Below, piece by piece: positions 11,448 to 26,354 of a stretch of 64,000 nucleotides of DNA. The first letter of the stretch is position 1. The number at the start of each line of letters is the position of its first letter. This DNA is from Chlamydoabsidia padenii (taxonomy: Eukaryota; Mucoromycota; Mucoromycetes; Mucorales; Cunninghamellaceae), in the NCBI GenBank assembly GCA_025330725.1, contig JAIWND010000007.1:1116001-1180000 (forward strand), given 5' to 3'. The notes beneath the pieces were generated by a model. That model had not been told where the DNA came from, made no database searches, and was given only the letters and a program-made list of their open reading frames with translations. The position numbers and the translations under genes were made by a program.

Positions 11448-11908
11448 TATTATTACTTGTATAAATTAAATAAACAAATCATTGTTTTATACCCATTTAT
11501 ATATTGTTATTGTTTTTACAAGTCAGCACCAAAAATACTTGATGCTATCCACCATTATTATAACACTAGGTCACTTGTCTCCACATGCTTTTATATATGC
11601 CTATTTTGCCATTCCCTGACAGACGCGGCGTTTTAATATATGTACATCAATTGGAGACGATCCGTGCGTTTATTGTTATCATAATAATAATAAAAACTAT
11701 TCAGCTAATAAAGCCAAAGGCACTATTTATAATATAGTGATTAAATCAAAGATTTGTATGTGATATGATGACTCAAAGTTCATTAGACTAAAAAAAAAAA
11801 ATATAAAAAAAATAAAAAAAAAGGACGAGACCGGCGGTGGGTAAAAAATGGATGTCAAAAGTTAAAATGCGGGGAAGGGATCACTATACTAAAAAAGGGG
11901 GAGTTGGA

Positions 11909-15380
<3,472 letters not shown>

Positions 15381-15384
15381 CTGT

Positions 15385-15771
15385 AATAATATAAAAGAAG
15401 CCAGTTCACCAATTGCCATTTTTTCTTGTTTGATTAACTTGAATTCGTCAACAGCCACCATAGCAGGATATGAGTCTTCATTATATCGATGTAAGAATTT
15501 GCCATTCAGTGCCACACAGTCCTTCTTGATAGTACGTTATAACCGAGTATACCAACTAAAAGCTTGCCCTTCCAACACAGCTTGTAGTTCTGCCACCCAT
15601 TTCCACAGGAGTGCAGCTAAAGAATTTCGCCAGAGAATCGTACCTTGCCACCCATTGCTGTGCTTCCGTTGCAAAAGTTGGAAATCTAGTCCGTTGTCGT
15701 CGTTCTAAGTAGGTGTTGGAGAAAATCTTGTCATTCACGTCGTTCCTTGTCACATTACATAAAACAAGCAT
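15385..15771 (-). pseudogene. Decayed LTR-retrotransposon gag-like fragment
   Basis: Minus-strand fragment resembling Ty3/gypsy-type Gag capsid. The order is FPTFATEAQQWVARYDSL, then (in another frame) WVAELQAVLEGQAFSWYTRL, an in-frame TAA, and NGKFLHRY. This matches the Gag pattern of a W..RYD helix, an LxGEAxxWY motif and an F..RY block. At least one frameshift (near 15605) and one stop (near 15540) break it, so it is a relic. No protease, reverse transcriptase or integrase and no LTR pair were found around it. Confidence 0.55.
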
Positions 15772-15806
15772 GCAACAACCAACAAGAAGTCAAACCCTAC
15801 AACCAG

Positions 15807-15834
15807 AAGAAGTGTGATTAATAACCTTGTCTTT

Positions 15835-15901
<67 letters not shown>

Positions 15902-16046
15902 TTTACTTTACTTACTTCACGTACTAGAAACAAAGAGAGATCACAAAACACCAGAGACAACAATCAAGGAAGAAAGCCCAACCACAATGCATGAAGACAA
16001 ACCTGCAGTAAGAACAAGAAGTGTGATTAGTAACATTGTCTTTTAA
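15807..16046. repeat. Two copies of a ~35-bp repeat flanking a 62-nt poly(T)
   Basis: The string AGAAGTGTGATTARTAAC followed by TTGTCTTTT occurs at about 15807-15837 and again at 16018-16043. Between them is poly(T) at about 15838-15900. This looks like a local duplication next to the gag relic, possibly a remnant of target-primed insertion. Confidence 0.6.
15838..15900. repeat. Poly(T) homopolymer, about 62 nt
   Basis: The longest homopolymer in the window, with no interruption; its true length is uncertain in any assembly. Confidence 0.9.
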
Positions 16047-16099
16047 CGTTTTTTTTTTCTTCTTTACTTACAATAAAGTACCCATAAACATTGTACATC

Positions 16100-17640
16100 A
16101 TGATTCATCCCCAAGAATCAAATGGAGCGCCGTAACTGGTGGCGAATGCAACAAGCCCGAGAATAGGTAGATTCACATTAATGCTTCAACATACCAGACA
16201 TCCCGCTTTACCAGCACAACCCATTCGCTAGCAGATCCAGGTGTGGAACAAGACACGATGTCGCCTACGTCCTGCCAGGGCAAAAAGGCTAGGCCAAATC
16301 ACAATTCTACACAAGGTAGCTGCCTCGCAAAATTTGCCAACTTATCCATTTGATTACCAACAGGAGACTTCACATATCAGAGGCAAAGAAGGAGCATAAA
16401 CCTAGTGTAAATAATTAACAATTCAGTTAGAGTATAAAACAGTAACAACTTTGGTAGAGCATCATTCAAGATGGATTGACTTACCTTCATGACTAGAATC
16501 ACAATAAGAGGGAGGAAGCCATGAGATTGAGTCATTACAAAAAAAGGTTTCCATGTAGACAGCCATTAGGTGATTCATGAATTACTTTTGTGTGGGAATT
16601 AATCCATCTTGTAATCATGGCCAGTAATAGGAATGAGTGCGGGGGACAACTTGTCTGTCAAGCACAGGTTCTTAAAAGTGGTTTGTTTAAAAGGGAGGTT
16701 TGTGTAAATGAGAGTTTGAACAGAAAAAGAGGAAAGAAAAGGAAAAAAAAAAAACGAGCAATTTTACAAATCGCGTTTTTATAGCTCGCGACGTGACGGG
16801 ATTTTAATATCTTTGGGAAAAAGTATTTTGTTCTTTGAATTCACATTCCAAAGACATTCAACTTGGTCCTCTTCAACAGGGAACTCTTATTGTTGTATTG
16901 ATTGAATGATAAAGATAAACAAAAAGAGGTGACGAAGCAACTGACTCTGTGGTAGTAATGGGCTCTTTTTGAAATTATCCAAACAGGATCATCACGGCAA
17001 AGGTAAAAGAAAGGCACAAAGAGAAAGGAGTAGTAATGTATACTGACTCTTTCTTCTTGAACAATCACCTTAACCAAGGATCTAATACTAATGCTTTTCA
17101 ATTCATCTTGGTGTAGAATCGATACCTACCAATTGACCATGGACGAATCTCTCTCTTTTTTTTTTTTTTTTTGGCAGAAGCAACAAACGGGGAAATAGGA
17201 CGACGTTCTCTGAATGGAGTGCAATAGGCTTTGGTTGAAAAGAAGAATAATGCTATCGCAAACGCGGGGGATATCAAGGGTGGGTTGGGTGGTCAAGTGC
17301 GATGATGGTACACCTCTTGATTGTAACTGGGGTTATATATGAATGGCAAATCAATCATTGGTTCAGCAAGATCAAAATATGATGTCTTGTGGATAACAAT
17401 GGTAGTAGATTAGTTTTATTGTAGATATAGTGTTATATTGAATCTTAATGTCAATAAAGTCTTGTTTTATCATATGTATTCCGGTCAATATAAATGCGTT
17501 TATGAATGAAGGTGTTTCTATCATGAATGATTTATGTATCACGATGGATAATGCCTATATACATGATGAATCGTGCAAAATTCATGCTTCTTTTTTATGC
17601 CCGTGCAACCAAAATTAGCTGGACAGATAAAATACCTACG
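16100..17640. other. Repeat-graveyard interval, no supported gene
   Basis: Contains short reading frames on both strands, none with a recognisable family, and a T-run at about 17157-17172. It may include more debris of the neighbouring gag relic, but I see no motif that proves it. Confidence 0.4.
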
Positions 17641-17651
17641 CCTCCCCCGGG

Positions 17652-18150
17652 TTAATCCCAACTAGTGTTGTTGCTTCGGCTGCTGTTATTGTTGCTGTGT
17701 TCTTGTTGGAGATGTTGGTGTTGGTAGTGGACTAAAAGCACGGAAAAAAAAAAAGATGAAGATGAGGATGAGGACGAGGATGGTGAGGACGCCTTTACCG
17801 AGGAGATCCATGAAGTAGTTTTCACTTCAAAGCCTGTGCGGAAACCAATGGTATAGGTTAATTTCCTCCTTGCCACACAAGAGATGGACAACTTTCCTTC
17901 CACCAAGATTCCGAGAGCATAGAATTTGCCGATCATTCTCCTAAGAGCCATCAACATTTTCTGCATTTCCACACCAAGTTTGACAAAGTCAGACAATGGG
18001 GAGGAAACACTTTTGTTGGGTGGTTTCACTTCGCATGCCGCGAGATCAAACTTGGTAATCCATGGTTTAATAACAGCAACCCAATTAGACTTCAATGCCT
18101 TTGTTTACTTTTCTTCCTTGAATGTCGCCAACCATCCATTTGCCCTGTAA

Positions 18151-18196
<46 letters not shown>

Positions 18197-18590
18197 GTGT
18201 CGGGATTTGAATTTTGCATGAATTTACCATTCCTAAGCCTAACCATTCCTGCTGTAATAGCGCTTCCTGGGAGAAATAACCATCGAGGGCATCAACAAGA
18301 TAATGATGTACAAAAGTATTTTCGCAAGAACTTTCATTACTTTTCAAGGACAAGGAGGAAAAGATTTAGTAACCTGATGAGTCTTACAATACCATCTATT
18401 TTTCATTATATTCAATCACTTACAGGCAAAATAGGATACTACCTGCTGTTGAATCAGTATCTCCTTCACTTGAGTTGGCTTCGTTTATTATATCAATGCA
18501 TTTTTTCGCTGTCTGTTTCCAGCATGTCGAAGGATCCTATAAGTCCAAAGGTAGTACAAAGAAGAGGAATCAAATAAAGTTGACATATTC
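17652..18590 (-). pseudogene. Fragment of an unknown, probably multicopy fungal gene family
   Basis: Minus-strand exon-like pieces: about 18560-18440 (IDIINEANSSEGDTDSTA), about 18335-18220 (ESSCENTFVHHYLVDALDGY, then LLQQEWLG), and 18095-17652 (VAVIKPWITKFDLAACEVKP, then LSDFVKLGVEMQKMLMALRR and GILVEG). The style (an N-terminal SE.TF...YL block and a later KPPNKSVSSPLSDFVKLG-like block) recalls large repeated hypothetical families of Mucoromycota, but I cannot name it. A 45-nt poly(A) (18150-18195) interrupts it and the C-terminus runs into low-complexity Ser/Asn. Probably a dead copy. Confidence 0.35.
18150..18195. repeat. Poly(A) homopolymer, about 46 nt
   Basis: Adenine run immediately followed by a CGTGTCGGGATTTGAATTTTGCATG stretch, i.e. 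a perfect copy of the recurrent upstream motif with no intact gene next to it. Confidence 0.9.
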
Positions 18591-19382
18591 ATTTTTGTTT
18601 TCCTTTTTATGCCTACTAACATGAGACATTATTAATAAAGGAGGTGAAACTGACCTGCGCCGTTTTGATCACAAAGTCAAAACGTGAGTTAGTCTACCTC
18701 TTCAATGCAAAAGTAATTTCCTTTATAGTTTTCACTAATGATAGCAATACTAGTGATTTTAATTCACTCTATATATTGCTCGAATGTATTGCTTTGCAGC
18801 AGAAGGCCAAAGAGAGTGTTTGAATTGACAGGAGTGATTCGGGTCCACTTTATTTTTCAATGTTTAAATTCCGCCTTCGGACTCAAAACAAGGATTTAAT
18901 TTTTAATTGATTAGGCAAACTTTATCCCTGGAGTGGCTCTGTCAGCCCACTGGCTCAAAATATCTAAACATTGTTTTTTTTTTACTTGCTTTCTTTTTTC
19001 TTCGTCTTTCTCTCTCTCTCATTACACAATGTTTTTACTCATCAACCTTGGCATAGAGTTAGGACTAGATGTGGGGGGATATAATAAGGTGGGCCATATG
19101 GGTAGAGGTGAATTTGCATGAATCTGGATTTGAATTTGCATAATCAGGGTTTGTTGGGTAGGCCATGGAAACCATATCATGATGAAAAGATTCTGGATTT
19201 TTTTTTTCAAACGTAAATTGCTCCTCTCCGAGGCTACCCCTGGCAACGACACTTGGTTTGCTGGATTGGGAAATTCATGCAGAATCGGGATCTGAACTTA
19301 AAACACCGCCTTCACTTGCATAAATCAAATCTCATTGCTGTGAACAATGAAATGTGAGTACTTCATTGTTTTGTACGCACCC

Positions 19383-19842
19383 TTGGAAGAAGAAATGGAT
19401 AATTATGATGCAAAGCAAGTACACAAGTTGATGAAGGTCCATTCCAAAGATATCGGAGCTAAAAGAATCAGTAGCCAATCAAGAACCGACTATTGCCGCC
19501 ATGTCATGAAGAAGAAAAAAAAAGGAGCAAACCTATGTCAATACCATTAAAGGATATCTGTCTGATATTGAACAAGTGCATAAAAACCAAGACGATCAGC
19601 ACTATGTTTGCACTGGGACCTTACATGAAAGTCAGCAATACAGATATCTTCTACACACATTCTACCACCAATTCCCATGGATCAAGAAGCAAAACTATGG
19701 TACGGAGAGATTCAACAACAAGGCCTATGCATCTGCAGCAAAAGTATTAATACGAAACCCAATGGATCCCAAGTTCAAATCCCGCCAAGTCAAATCAGCT
19801 GTGTTTATAGGGATGCTGGCCAAGGTCATGGTTCAAGAATAA
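19383..19842 (+). pseudogene. Frameshifted fragment of an unknown protein
   Basis: Two overlapping plus-strand frames read as one protein if a shift is allowed in the A-run at about 19507-19522. The first part reads YDAKQVHKLMKVHSKDIGAK and ends KKKKKGANLCQYH; the second reads TYVNTIKGYLSDIEQVHKNQ and continues to FPWIKKQNYGTERFNNKAY and MLAKVMVQE. Composition is protein-like and basic, with no family I recognise. The homopolymer location suggests either an old indel or a base-count error in sequencing. No start in good context is seen; upstream exons may be missing. Confidence 0.4.
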
Positions 19843-20258
19843 AAGGATACCAGCGGCGAAGCACAACCAGATTACAACAGTAACAGCACAAATTTTATTC
19901 AAGTACTTATTCGGTGGCAACAATTCTTGGAAAGAAAATATGGGCCACTACCTTCGACGAGAAGGAGGTGTAATGTAGTAATGGTAAGTTGCATGAACCA
20001 CCCATATCCGTATTATCGCTAATTGAATTTGTCATTCGCCGACTAACTACGTCAAAATTAAAGTTACGCATAATCCATTTTATTAAATGTACAATACTGT
20101 ATGTACAGTACAGTACAAAATGATAAAAATAAATATACAGAGGAATAAATGGGACGGGGTAATCTAATCACACAACTATATACTGATATATAAAAAAGGG
20201 GTGAGGGAGAAGAGGGAATTGACTATTTTACAAGAAGGGGTATAAGGAGAGGAATGTA

Positions 20259-21613
20259 TCATTTTCTACACCAAGAGGCAAACCATCTACTAAAGAATCC
20301 TGATCTACGCTGTGGACAAGCTGGTCTGTTGTGTATATAGTTTTTATCCTTGATTCTTTTTTTGAGATACAAGATATCCTGTCGAGTCGATTCCATTGAT
20401 TTGCGTCCACCAAACACTTGCGTCTTGGTTTCGAGAGGGGGAGATGAGATATTGATGGTCAGACTGCTATCGTTGTTGGTTGGTGGAAATATCGCAGACT
20501 GGTCTCTGATATTGTCGATACATAGTGACGATGTCTCCTGTTGGTCATAGTAAGGATGTCGACTAGGTAGGTAGTTCCATCCATAGGCACGCCGTTCCAG
20601 TGAAGCCAGGTAACTTTCACTGCCATCATGATGCAACACACCATAACTGTACCAGTCAATCTTTTTGTTGTGGGATGCTGGTGAGGTAGGAGATGGAAGA
20701 GGGGTGTAGTCTATTGTACTACTTGATATCGATAGACAGAGTTCAGGGAGTCGTTTGCCTTGGTCTTGTTTGATATCAATAGGTTGAGTCATGTAGGATG
20801 AAAGTGAGTCAATGGGATGACAAGGCATGTCAGTTATCGTCGATCCAAGACTGGAGTGAGTCTTGTCTCTCAAGACGGAAGGTAAGCTTTGTCGTCGTGT
20901 TTGTTCATCCATCAAAGAATAGTGAGAGTTGGTGGTATCGATAGATTGTCGTTCCTGTTGATTGACCGAGGTATCCAATAGCATGACAATATCCATGTGA
21001 TGTTTAACAATAGAAATATCCCGGGGTGTCGATCCATACTTGTCTTTGAGATCCACATGAGCATTATTTCGTAAAAGTAGCTCCACCACTTTGGTACATC
21101 CATTGGCACAAGCGACATGTAAAGCAGTAGATCCAATGGCTCCTGTTACTGCTTGTGATTTATCTGTGCTGTGTTTCTTGGACCATCTAACAAATAAAAA
21201 TGCAATGTATGAGTATATAATAAATAATAGATCAAGGACACGGGTAAGAAAAAAAAATGTCGATCAATCAAGGGGATGTATGATATATCAATGCATTACC
21301 TTTGGGCGTTGACCTGCGCACCTCGATCAATCAAATATTGGACTACTGCAAGGTTATTATCGCTTACACATGCAAGTTGTAAAGGCATAAATCCATTCAC
21401 GACAGAATCCATACTTGCACCATGATCCAACGCAAACTTGACTAGACCTATTTATGATATGATAAGAGAATGTGTTTAATGAGTTGGGTTGTTCTATTAA
21501 TAGAACACCATTATCCTTTCTACCTTACCAACATTGCCATTAGTAGCTGCCAAATGAAGTTGGAGATGGTAGTTTTTAGTGTCGTCTTTTTTACCATTGT
21601 AATGGGATATCAT
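20259..21613 (-). CDS. Ankyrin-repeat protein
   Basis: Three exons: 21613-21529, 21300-21447, 20259-21186; 386 aa. The N-terminal half holds about four ankyrin repeats (LQLHLAATNGNVG, GFMPLQLACVSDNNLAVVQY, GSTALHVACANGCTKVVELL, YGSTPRDISIVKHH). The C-terminal half is Ser/Thr-rich and probably disordered, ending in a basic, aromatic tail (RRSGFFSRWFASWCRK) that could bind membrane. No enzymatic domain or signal peptide is seen, so a protein-binding scaffold is the most that can be inferred. I chose the ATG at 21613 because a TATATATATAAAC box lies about 70-85 bp upstream; the frame stays open a little further 5' but without another ATG. TTTTAATCCCCGCC lies 209 bp upstream. Confidence 0.82.
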
Positions 21614-21988
21614 TTTGTATACTGTTCGAATGGATTGGTATAAAGATAAAGGTGAGGTGCCTGTAAGACGAAGCAACACCCTGTTTATATATATATTCGA
21701 GTGTATAGAGTATAACGAAAGGTATAAAGTGAGGATAAGGTAAATCTGATGGGTGTGTAATCAAAGTGAAAGAAAAGTAGTAAAAGAACTACAAGAAAAG
21801 CCCGTTTCTTTTCATGTGAAATTTTAATCCCCGCCCCATTGGCTTGGTATTTTGAGACAGATAAATGACACAATAGTACGTTTATTAAACACATATACAA
21901 TTAAAAACAAAACAAGAGATATAAAAAGAGTTGTGTGTATATATAAAAGTACTGGTAAATATATATACGTTATGTATAAGCTAGCCAA

Positions 21989-22759
21989 CTACAAGAATTT
22001 GGAGATCAAAGAAGCAGCACCACCACCACTAGAGTGACCACCACCATTACCACCAGACTTTCCAAGAAGACCCATGAGAGCCCCGATACCACCAGCACTA
22101 CCCCCGCCACTGCTTGCACCTCCTGATTGAGAAGCAAACAGTTTCATAGCCATTGCAGCTGCAGCTTGTAACATTTCCGCTTGATTTCCACCACCACCAC
22201 CACCGGCACCACCAGCGCTGCCTTTGTAAAGTTTCATCGCTTCGCCCATAGCCATACCAATCAATTCGGAGCTTCCACCACCGCCACCACCACCAGACCC
22301 TTTGCTAGTAAACATCTTGAAGGCTTGAAGAGCAGCAGCAGAACCCATGTCGCGAGAAGAAGCACCAGAAGCATCACCTCGGTTGTAAATACGGTCGTGC
22401 GCGTCAGCTGCTTGGTTGACTTCATGTTCTTCTACAGGTCGTTTATGGTCATCATGGTCCACCACATTTGACAGGATGGAGGAGAAGAGACTACCATGAT
22501 CTATATATAAAATATAAATTTGAGTATACCTATCCACTTTTTTTTTTTCTTTCTTCTTTCTACCGTTTACCTTCACCGCCATGTTGAGCAGCGTAACGGG
22601 CAGATTCATCCACGTCAGGGCGTTGGTAGCTTACTTGTTGATGTTGAGGGGCACCTATAAAGGAGGGGGAAATCAGTTTGAGGACATTCTTGTGACAATA
22701 GTGTATTGCTTTTTATTTTTATTTTTACCTTGATAAGAGTTGGCTTCACCGTAACTCAT
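21989..22759 (-). CDS. Gly/Ala-rich fungal protein, DUF7721-like
   Basis: Three exons: 22759-22729, 22571-22654, 21989-22500; 208 aa. It starts MSYGEANSYQG, has a conserved-looking acidic middle (DHGSLFSSILSNVVDHDDHK, RPVEEHEVNQAADAHDRIY), then alternating amphipathic helices (SAAALQAFKMF, LIGMAMGEAMKLY, MLQAAAAMAMKLF) separated by poly-Gly linkers. This helix-glycine pattern matches the widespread fungal proteins classed as DUF7721, whose function is unknown to me. No signal peptide or membrane anchor. The first coding exon is only 31 nt. A CCGGGGTTTAAAAA copy lies 256 bp upstream. Confidence 0.7.
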
Positions 22760-23744
22760 TTTATATGTTTCAAATGATTAAAGAAAGTAAAAGAGAAACG
22801 AAAAAGAAAGCGGGTGAGAAAAAAAAAAAGGTTTTAATAAAGTCCGACACTAGTGGTATGCACGTCAACGCCAATCAAATGAGAGATATGAAACCACCGT
22901 CTTCTGGCGTTTTCGCACTAGTGCTGCCAGTTTACGGACCTTTTATCCAATTTGGTTGCCTTTGTATCCTCCAGTTACATCTGTGATCCCTGGATACCTG
23001 CATGATGAAACTGTGCCGGGGTTTAAAAATGATGGGAAGCAGGGCACCTGGCTTCATTAGGATGTCATGGGCAACGGCTCTTCTTCCCATTCTATGAATA
23101 AAGTCTCACTATTCTTTATGAGCAAAGAGTAGATGGCATTGAGGATACATGTCGGAACACTGCATGTATATTGATATCGTCGAAACATCAATAGTATCAC
23201 ATTGGTCTGCAGACCTCGAATGAACCTCTCAAACAATACTGTCTGCCGAATATAGAAATAAAGTTGCTTCCTGTTTTTCTGACACATTGTGATAAGAGAA
23301 CAAGATCAAAGTATCCCTTTCCAATGTAGTGTCCAGAACCGGATGTGCATTCAAACCCCGCCAAACTTTGTTTTCGCATGATTGATCTATACGGTAATGA
23401 AATACATGGAAAAGAGTAGAGATGAAATAATGTGAGTATGAACAAGGTTTGATTTTGGTAAGAGGTTAACAAGTGCTCATTACTACGATATCATACTGGA
23501 GTGTGACAAAAAAAAAAAAGATCAAGAGACTACAGTGTGTATGAACATGATCGATTCTCCATAGCATTACCAAAATAAAAAAGATATATAATTTCAATCT
23601 TCAGTGAACTGAAGACTTTTGTAAAAGATTGAACATACTACACAGTGTCGGATAGTGCGGGATTTGAATTTTCCTTCATTTTTGAAAAAAGAGGGGGAGC
23701 GAAAAAATTTTCTTTTTCTTCCTCGATCTCAATCATTCTTTGGC
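22760..23744. other. Divergent intergenic region
   Basis: Separates the DUF7721-like gene and Rex1. It contains three copies of the recurrent motif (23015-23029, about 23346-23357 as TTCAAACCCCGC, and 23657-23670). No other gene supported. Confidence 0.5.
23657..23671 (+). promoter_or_regulatory. Recurrent motif copy upstream of Rex1
   Basis: GCGGGATTTGAATTT, 75 bp before the ATG; one of the best matches to the consensus. Confidence 0.5.
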
Positions 23745-26028
23745 ATGCCGAAATTCCAACCCACATCCGATGCGAAACATGTCAAACTATACGATACCAG
23801 CACAAAGAAACACATCTCCTTTGATGATGATGATGACGATAGCAACAAACCTCCTGTAGTATCAACTCCTTCCACTTCAGAAAAGCAACCCAAGAAACGA
23901 CCTCAGTCAGATCAAGCCAATGATAACAACAAGAAGCGATCTCGCCCCGATAAACAAAAATCCACCCCTCGACCTTATATCATCAAACCTGAATACACCA
24001 AGAAGGAAAAAACACCTCTAACAGCTGCCCAACAACAAGCTCGTGGATTAGCCAAACGGGACGCGAAGCGACAAAAGATGAAGGAACGACGACGCACCAA
24101 GAAGTTCGCCAACGCAACCAACGATGACTCTACAAAGGTGGACTCGAGTATACGACTCTTACAAATGACCCCCGACAAGGTCAAAGGCAAAGTGACGATA
24201 CCTGATCTTCGCAACTTTATCTTGTATTGTCTGACAGAAGGTGCTCCGCCCAAGTTTGCAAGAATCGCACGAAGCTCCTGTGTGGATCGAATGGTGGTGA
24301 TTTATGTGAATGGATTGGATATGACCACGTTTGGTGCTCCCTTGTCGCGGGAAGAGGTGCCTCCCTTGGTGGATTTGGAACAGGTCGACCGTACTACTGC
24401 CATTGGAAAAGCCAATATGCCGTTTTTAATGTCACAGACTTCTCACATGTTGGTCACTCGGATGGAAAGCACAAACACTGAAAAGAGCATGCATCCACTC
24501 TCTGATCTCTTGCAGTGTCAAGTATCTTGGTCTCGCCGGGAAAAACAATATCAAGAACTAAAAGAAAGTAAGTAGGTGTTATATAGTGTGTATAGATACA
24601 TAAGATCTAACATGTGATGTATTATAGAACTCGAAAATAGTGATATTGATAAAAGTGAACTTTATATACTCAGCCCTAAAGAACTGGCTGCTGGTGGATA
24701 TCCTGTTCCTCCCTTTTTGGATCCTACCGTGACGTTACCCTCTGATTGGAAAGAAACAAAACCTGCTTCGGAACCAGCCAAGAAGAAACGATTGATTGCT
24801 GTGGATTGTGAAATGGTATTGACTAAAAGTGGAAGCTCCCTGGCTCGTGTCTCTTTGATTGATGAAGGTAAATAATATAGGGTTGGACATGTTTTTTTTT
24901 TCTTACTAAATGGCTTTTGTTTGTTATTAATAATATTAATAGATGGTGAAGTGTTATTGGATGAATATGTTCTTCCTGATGAACCTATTTTGGACTACTT
25001 GACTGAATACTCGGGGATCACCAAGAAAATCATGGACGAAACAACATGCTCATTACGACGGGCACAGAAACATATTCGCAAACTCATCGACCATAATGTG
25101 ATTCTCGTCGGGCATAGTTTGGACTCTGATTTAAAAGCACTCAAATTGGCTCATCCTTACTGTGTGGATACTGCCATCTTGTATGACAGTCGACGTGGCC
25201 CACCTTTCCGACCTCGACTCCGCACTTTGGCCAAGAACTTTTTGAAACGCAACATTCAACAAAATGACGCACAACGTGCCAAGTTGGGTCACAATTCTGC
25301 TGAAGATGCTCGGGCGACCATGGATCTCTTCAAGCTCAAGATTGAAAAAGGCTTTGCATTTGGTCGAAAGAAGGAAAGCTTGGAATTGGTGTTTGATCGT
25401 CTGGCTGAATTTACACCACCGAAACGCGGGATCATCATGGAAACGAACGTGACGGGGCAACAAACCTTCCAATCTACATTGGGATCACGGTATGCCAGGC
25501 ACACTACGGATGAAGCATTGGCGGCCGATTTGGTGGAAAAAGTGTCTACCGATGAAAACTTTGTCTTGGCTCAATTCGAAGCATTGCAAAATTACGATGA
25601 TGAAGAGGGTGATGGAGCACCTCCTACTGTTATCTCCAACTTGTCTGCTGATAAGGATTTGGCTAAAAGATTGACCAAATTGGATGTATGTCTCAAGACC
25701 ATTTATGAAGGTGTGCCCAAGAATACCGTTTTGCTGCTTATGGGTGGGGTTGGTAATGTTTATCAATACAGAAGGTAAAGATCTTTTTTTTAGAACAATG
25801 AATGAGTGAAACTGTATTCACTGAAAAAAAAAAAAAAAAAATATTACTCGATATAGAATGGTGCGGAAATGCCGAGCCTACAATCAATACGTGCATAGAC
25901 TCAAAACTGGAATGAAGGAAGAAGAAGTTGACTTTGACGAACCTACCTGGACACCTCAAGACAAGGAACGACTACAATTAGAATATAGAAAAGCTAGACA
26001 AGGATGTGCATTTGTTACTATGAAATAA
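23745..26028 (+). CDS. REX1: RNA exonuclease Rex1-like (DEDDh 3'-5' exonuclease)
   Basis: Four exons: 23745-24567, 24628-24867, 24943-25774, 25857-26028; 688 aa. In the family this nuclear exonuclease trims 3' ends of 5S rRNA, tRNA precursors and 5.8S rRNA intermediates. The N-terminal 150 residues are Lys/Arg/Asp-rich with NLS-like stretches (KKRSRPDKQK, KRDAKRQKMKERRRTKK). The nuclease domain carries all three motifs: VDCEMV (Asp334, Glu336), GHSLDSDLKAL (His412, Asp415, Asp417 region) and HNSAEDARATMDL (His471, Asp476). A C-terminal helical region follows (MVRKCRAYNQYVHRLK). The ATG is the first after a GCGGGATTTGAATTTTCC element 75 bp upstream. Length agrees with the family. Confidence 0.93.
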
Positions 26029-26354
26029 AAAACCCCTCTCTCTCTCTCTCTTTTTTTTTTTTTTTACAACTACTTACTTTATATTTTGTTTGTTATCTGT
26101 TTGATGAATGGGGGGGGGAGACTATATTTAGAAGAATCAATTGTACCGAAAATGAATACTGTGTGTGTTGTGTGATTTGCGGAATATGCATGATATTTCA
26201 TGCGAAACTATACACCTGAGTTCACACTGCTCCTTTTTTACTCCCTATTTCATTCTCCTCTTTGTTTTAAATATAAAGAGGCGTATATTGAATGACCCCA
26301 TTCCCCCTTCCTCTCTCTCTCTGTAATATCTTTCTATCTCTTTTCTTCCCCTCC

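Noticed and set aside
20090..20120. Palindromic GTACTGTA/TACAGTAC cluster as a regulatory site
   Set aside because: It lies in a 3' flank of AT-rich DNA, is short, and such strings arise by chance.
23657..23671. CGGGATTTGAAT copies as tRNA B-boxes (reverse complement resembles GGTTCGANTCC)
   Set aside because: No matching A-box, acceptor stem or T-stem pairing around any copy, and positions relate to start codons. I found no tRNA gene in the window.
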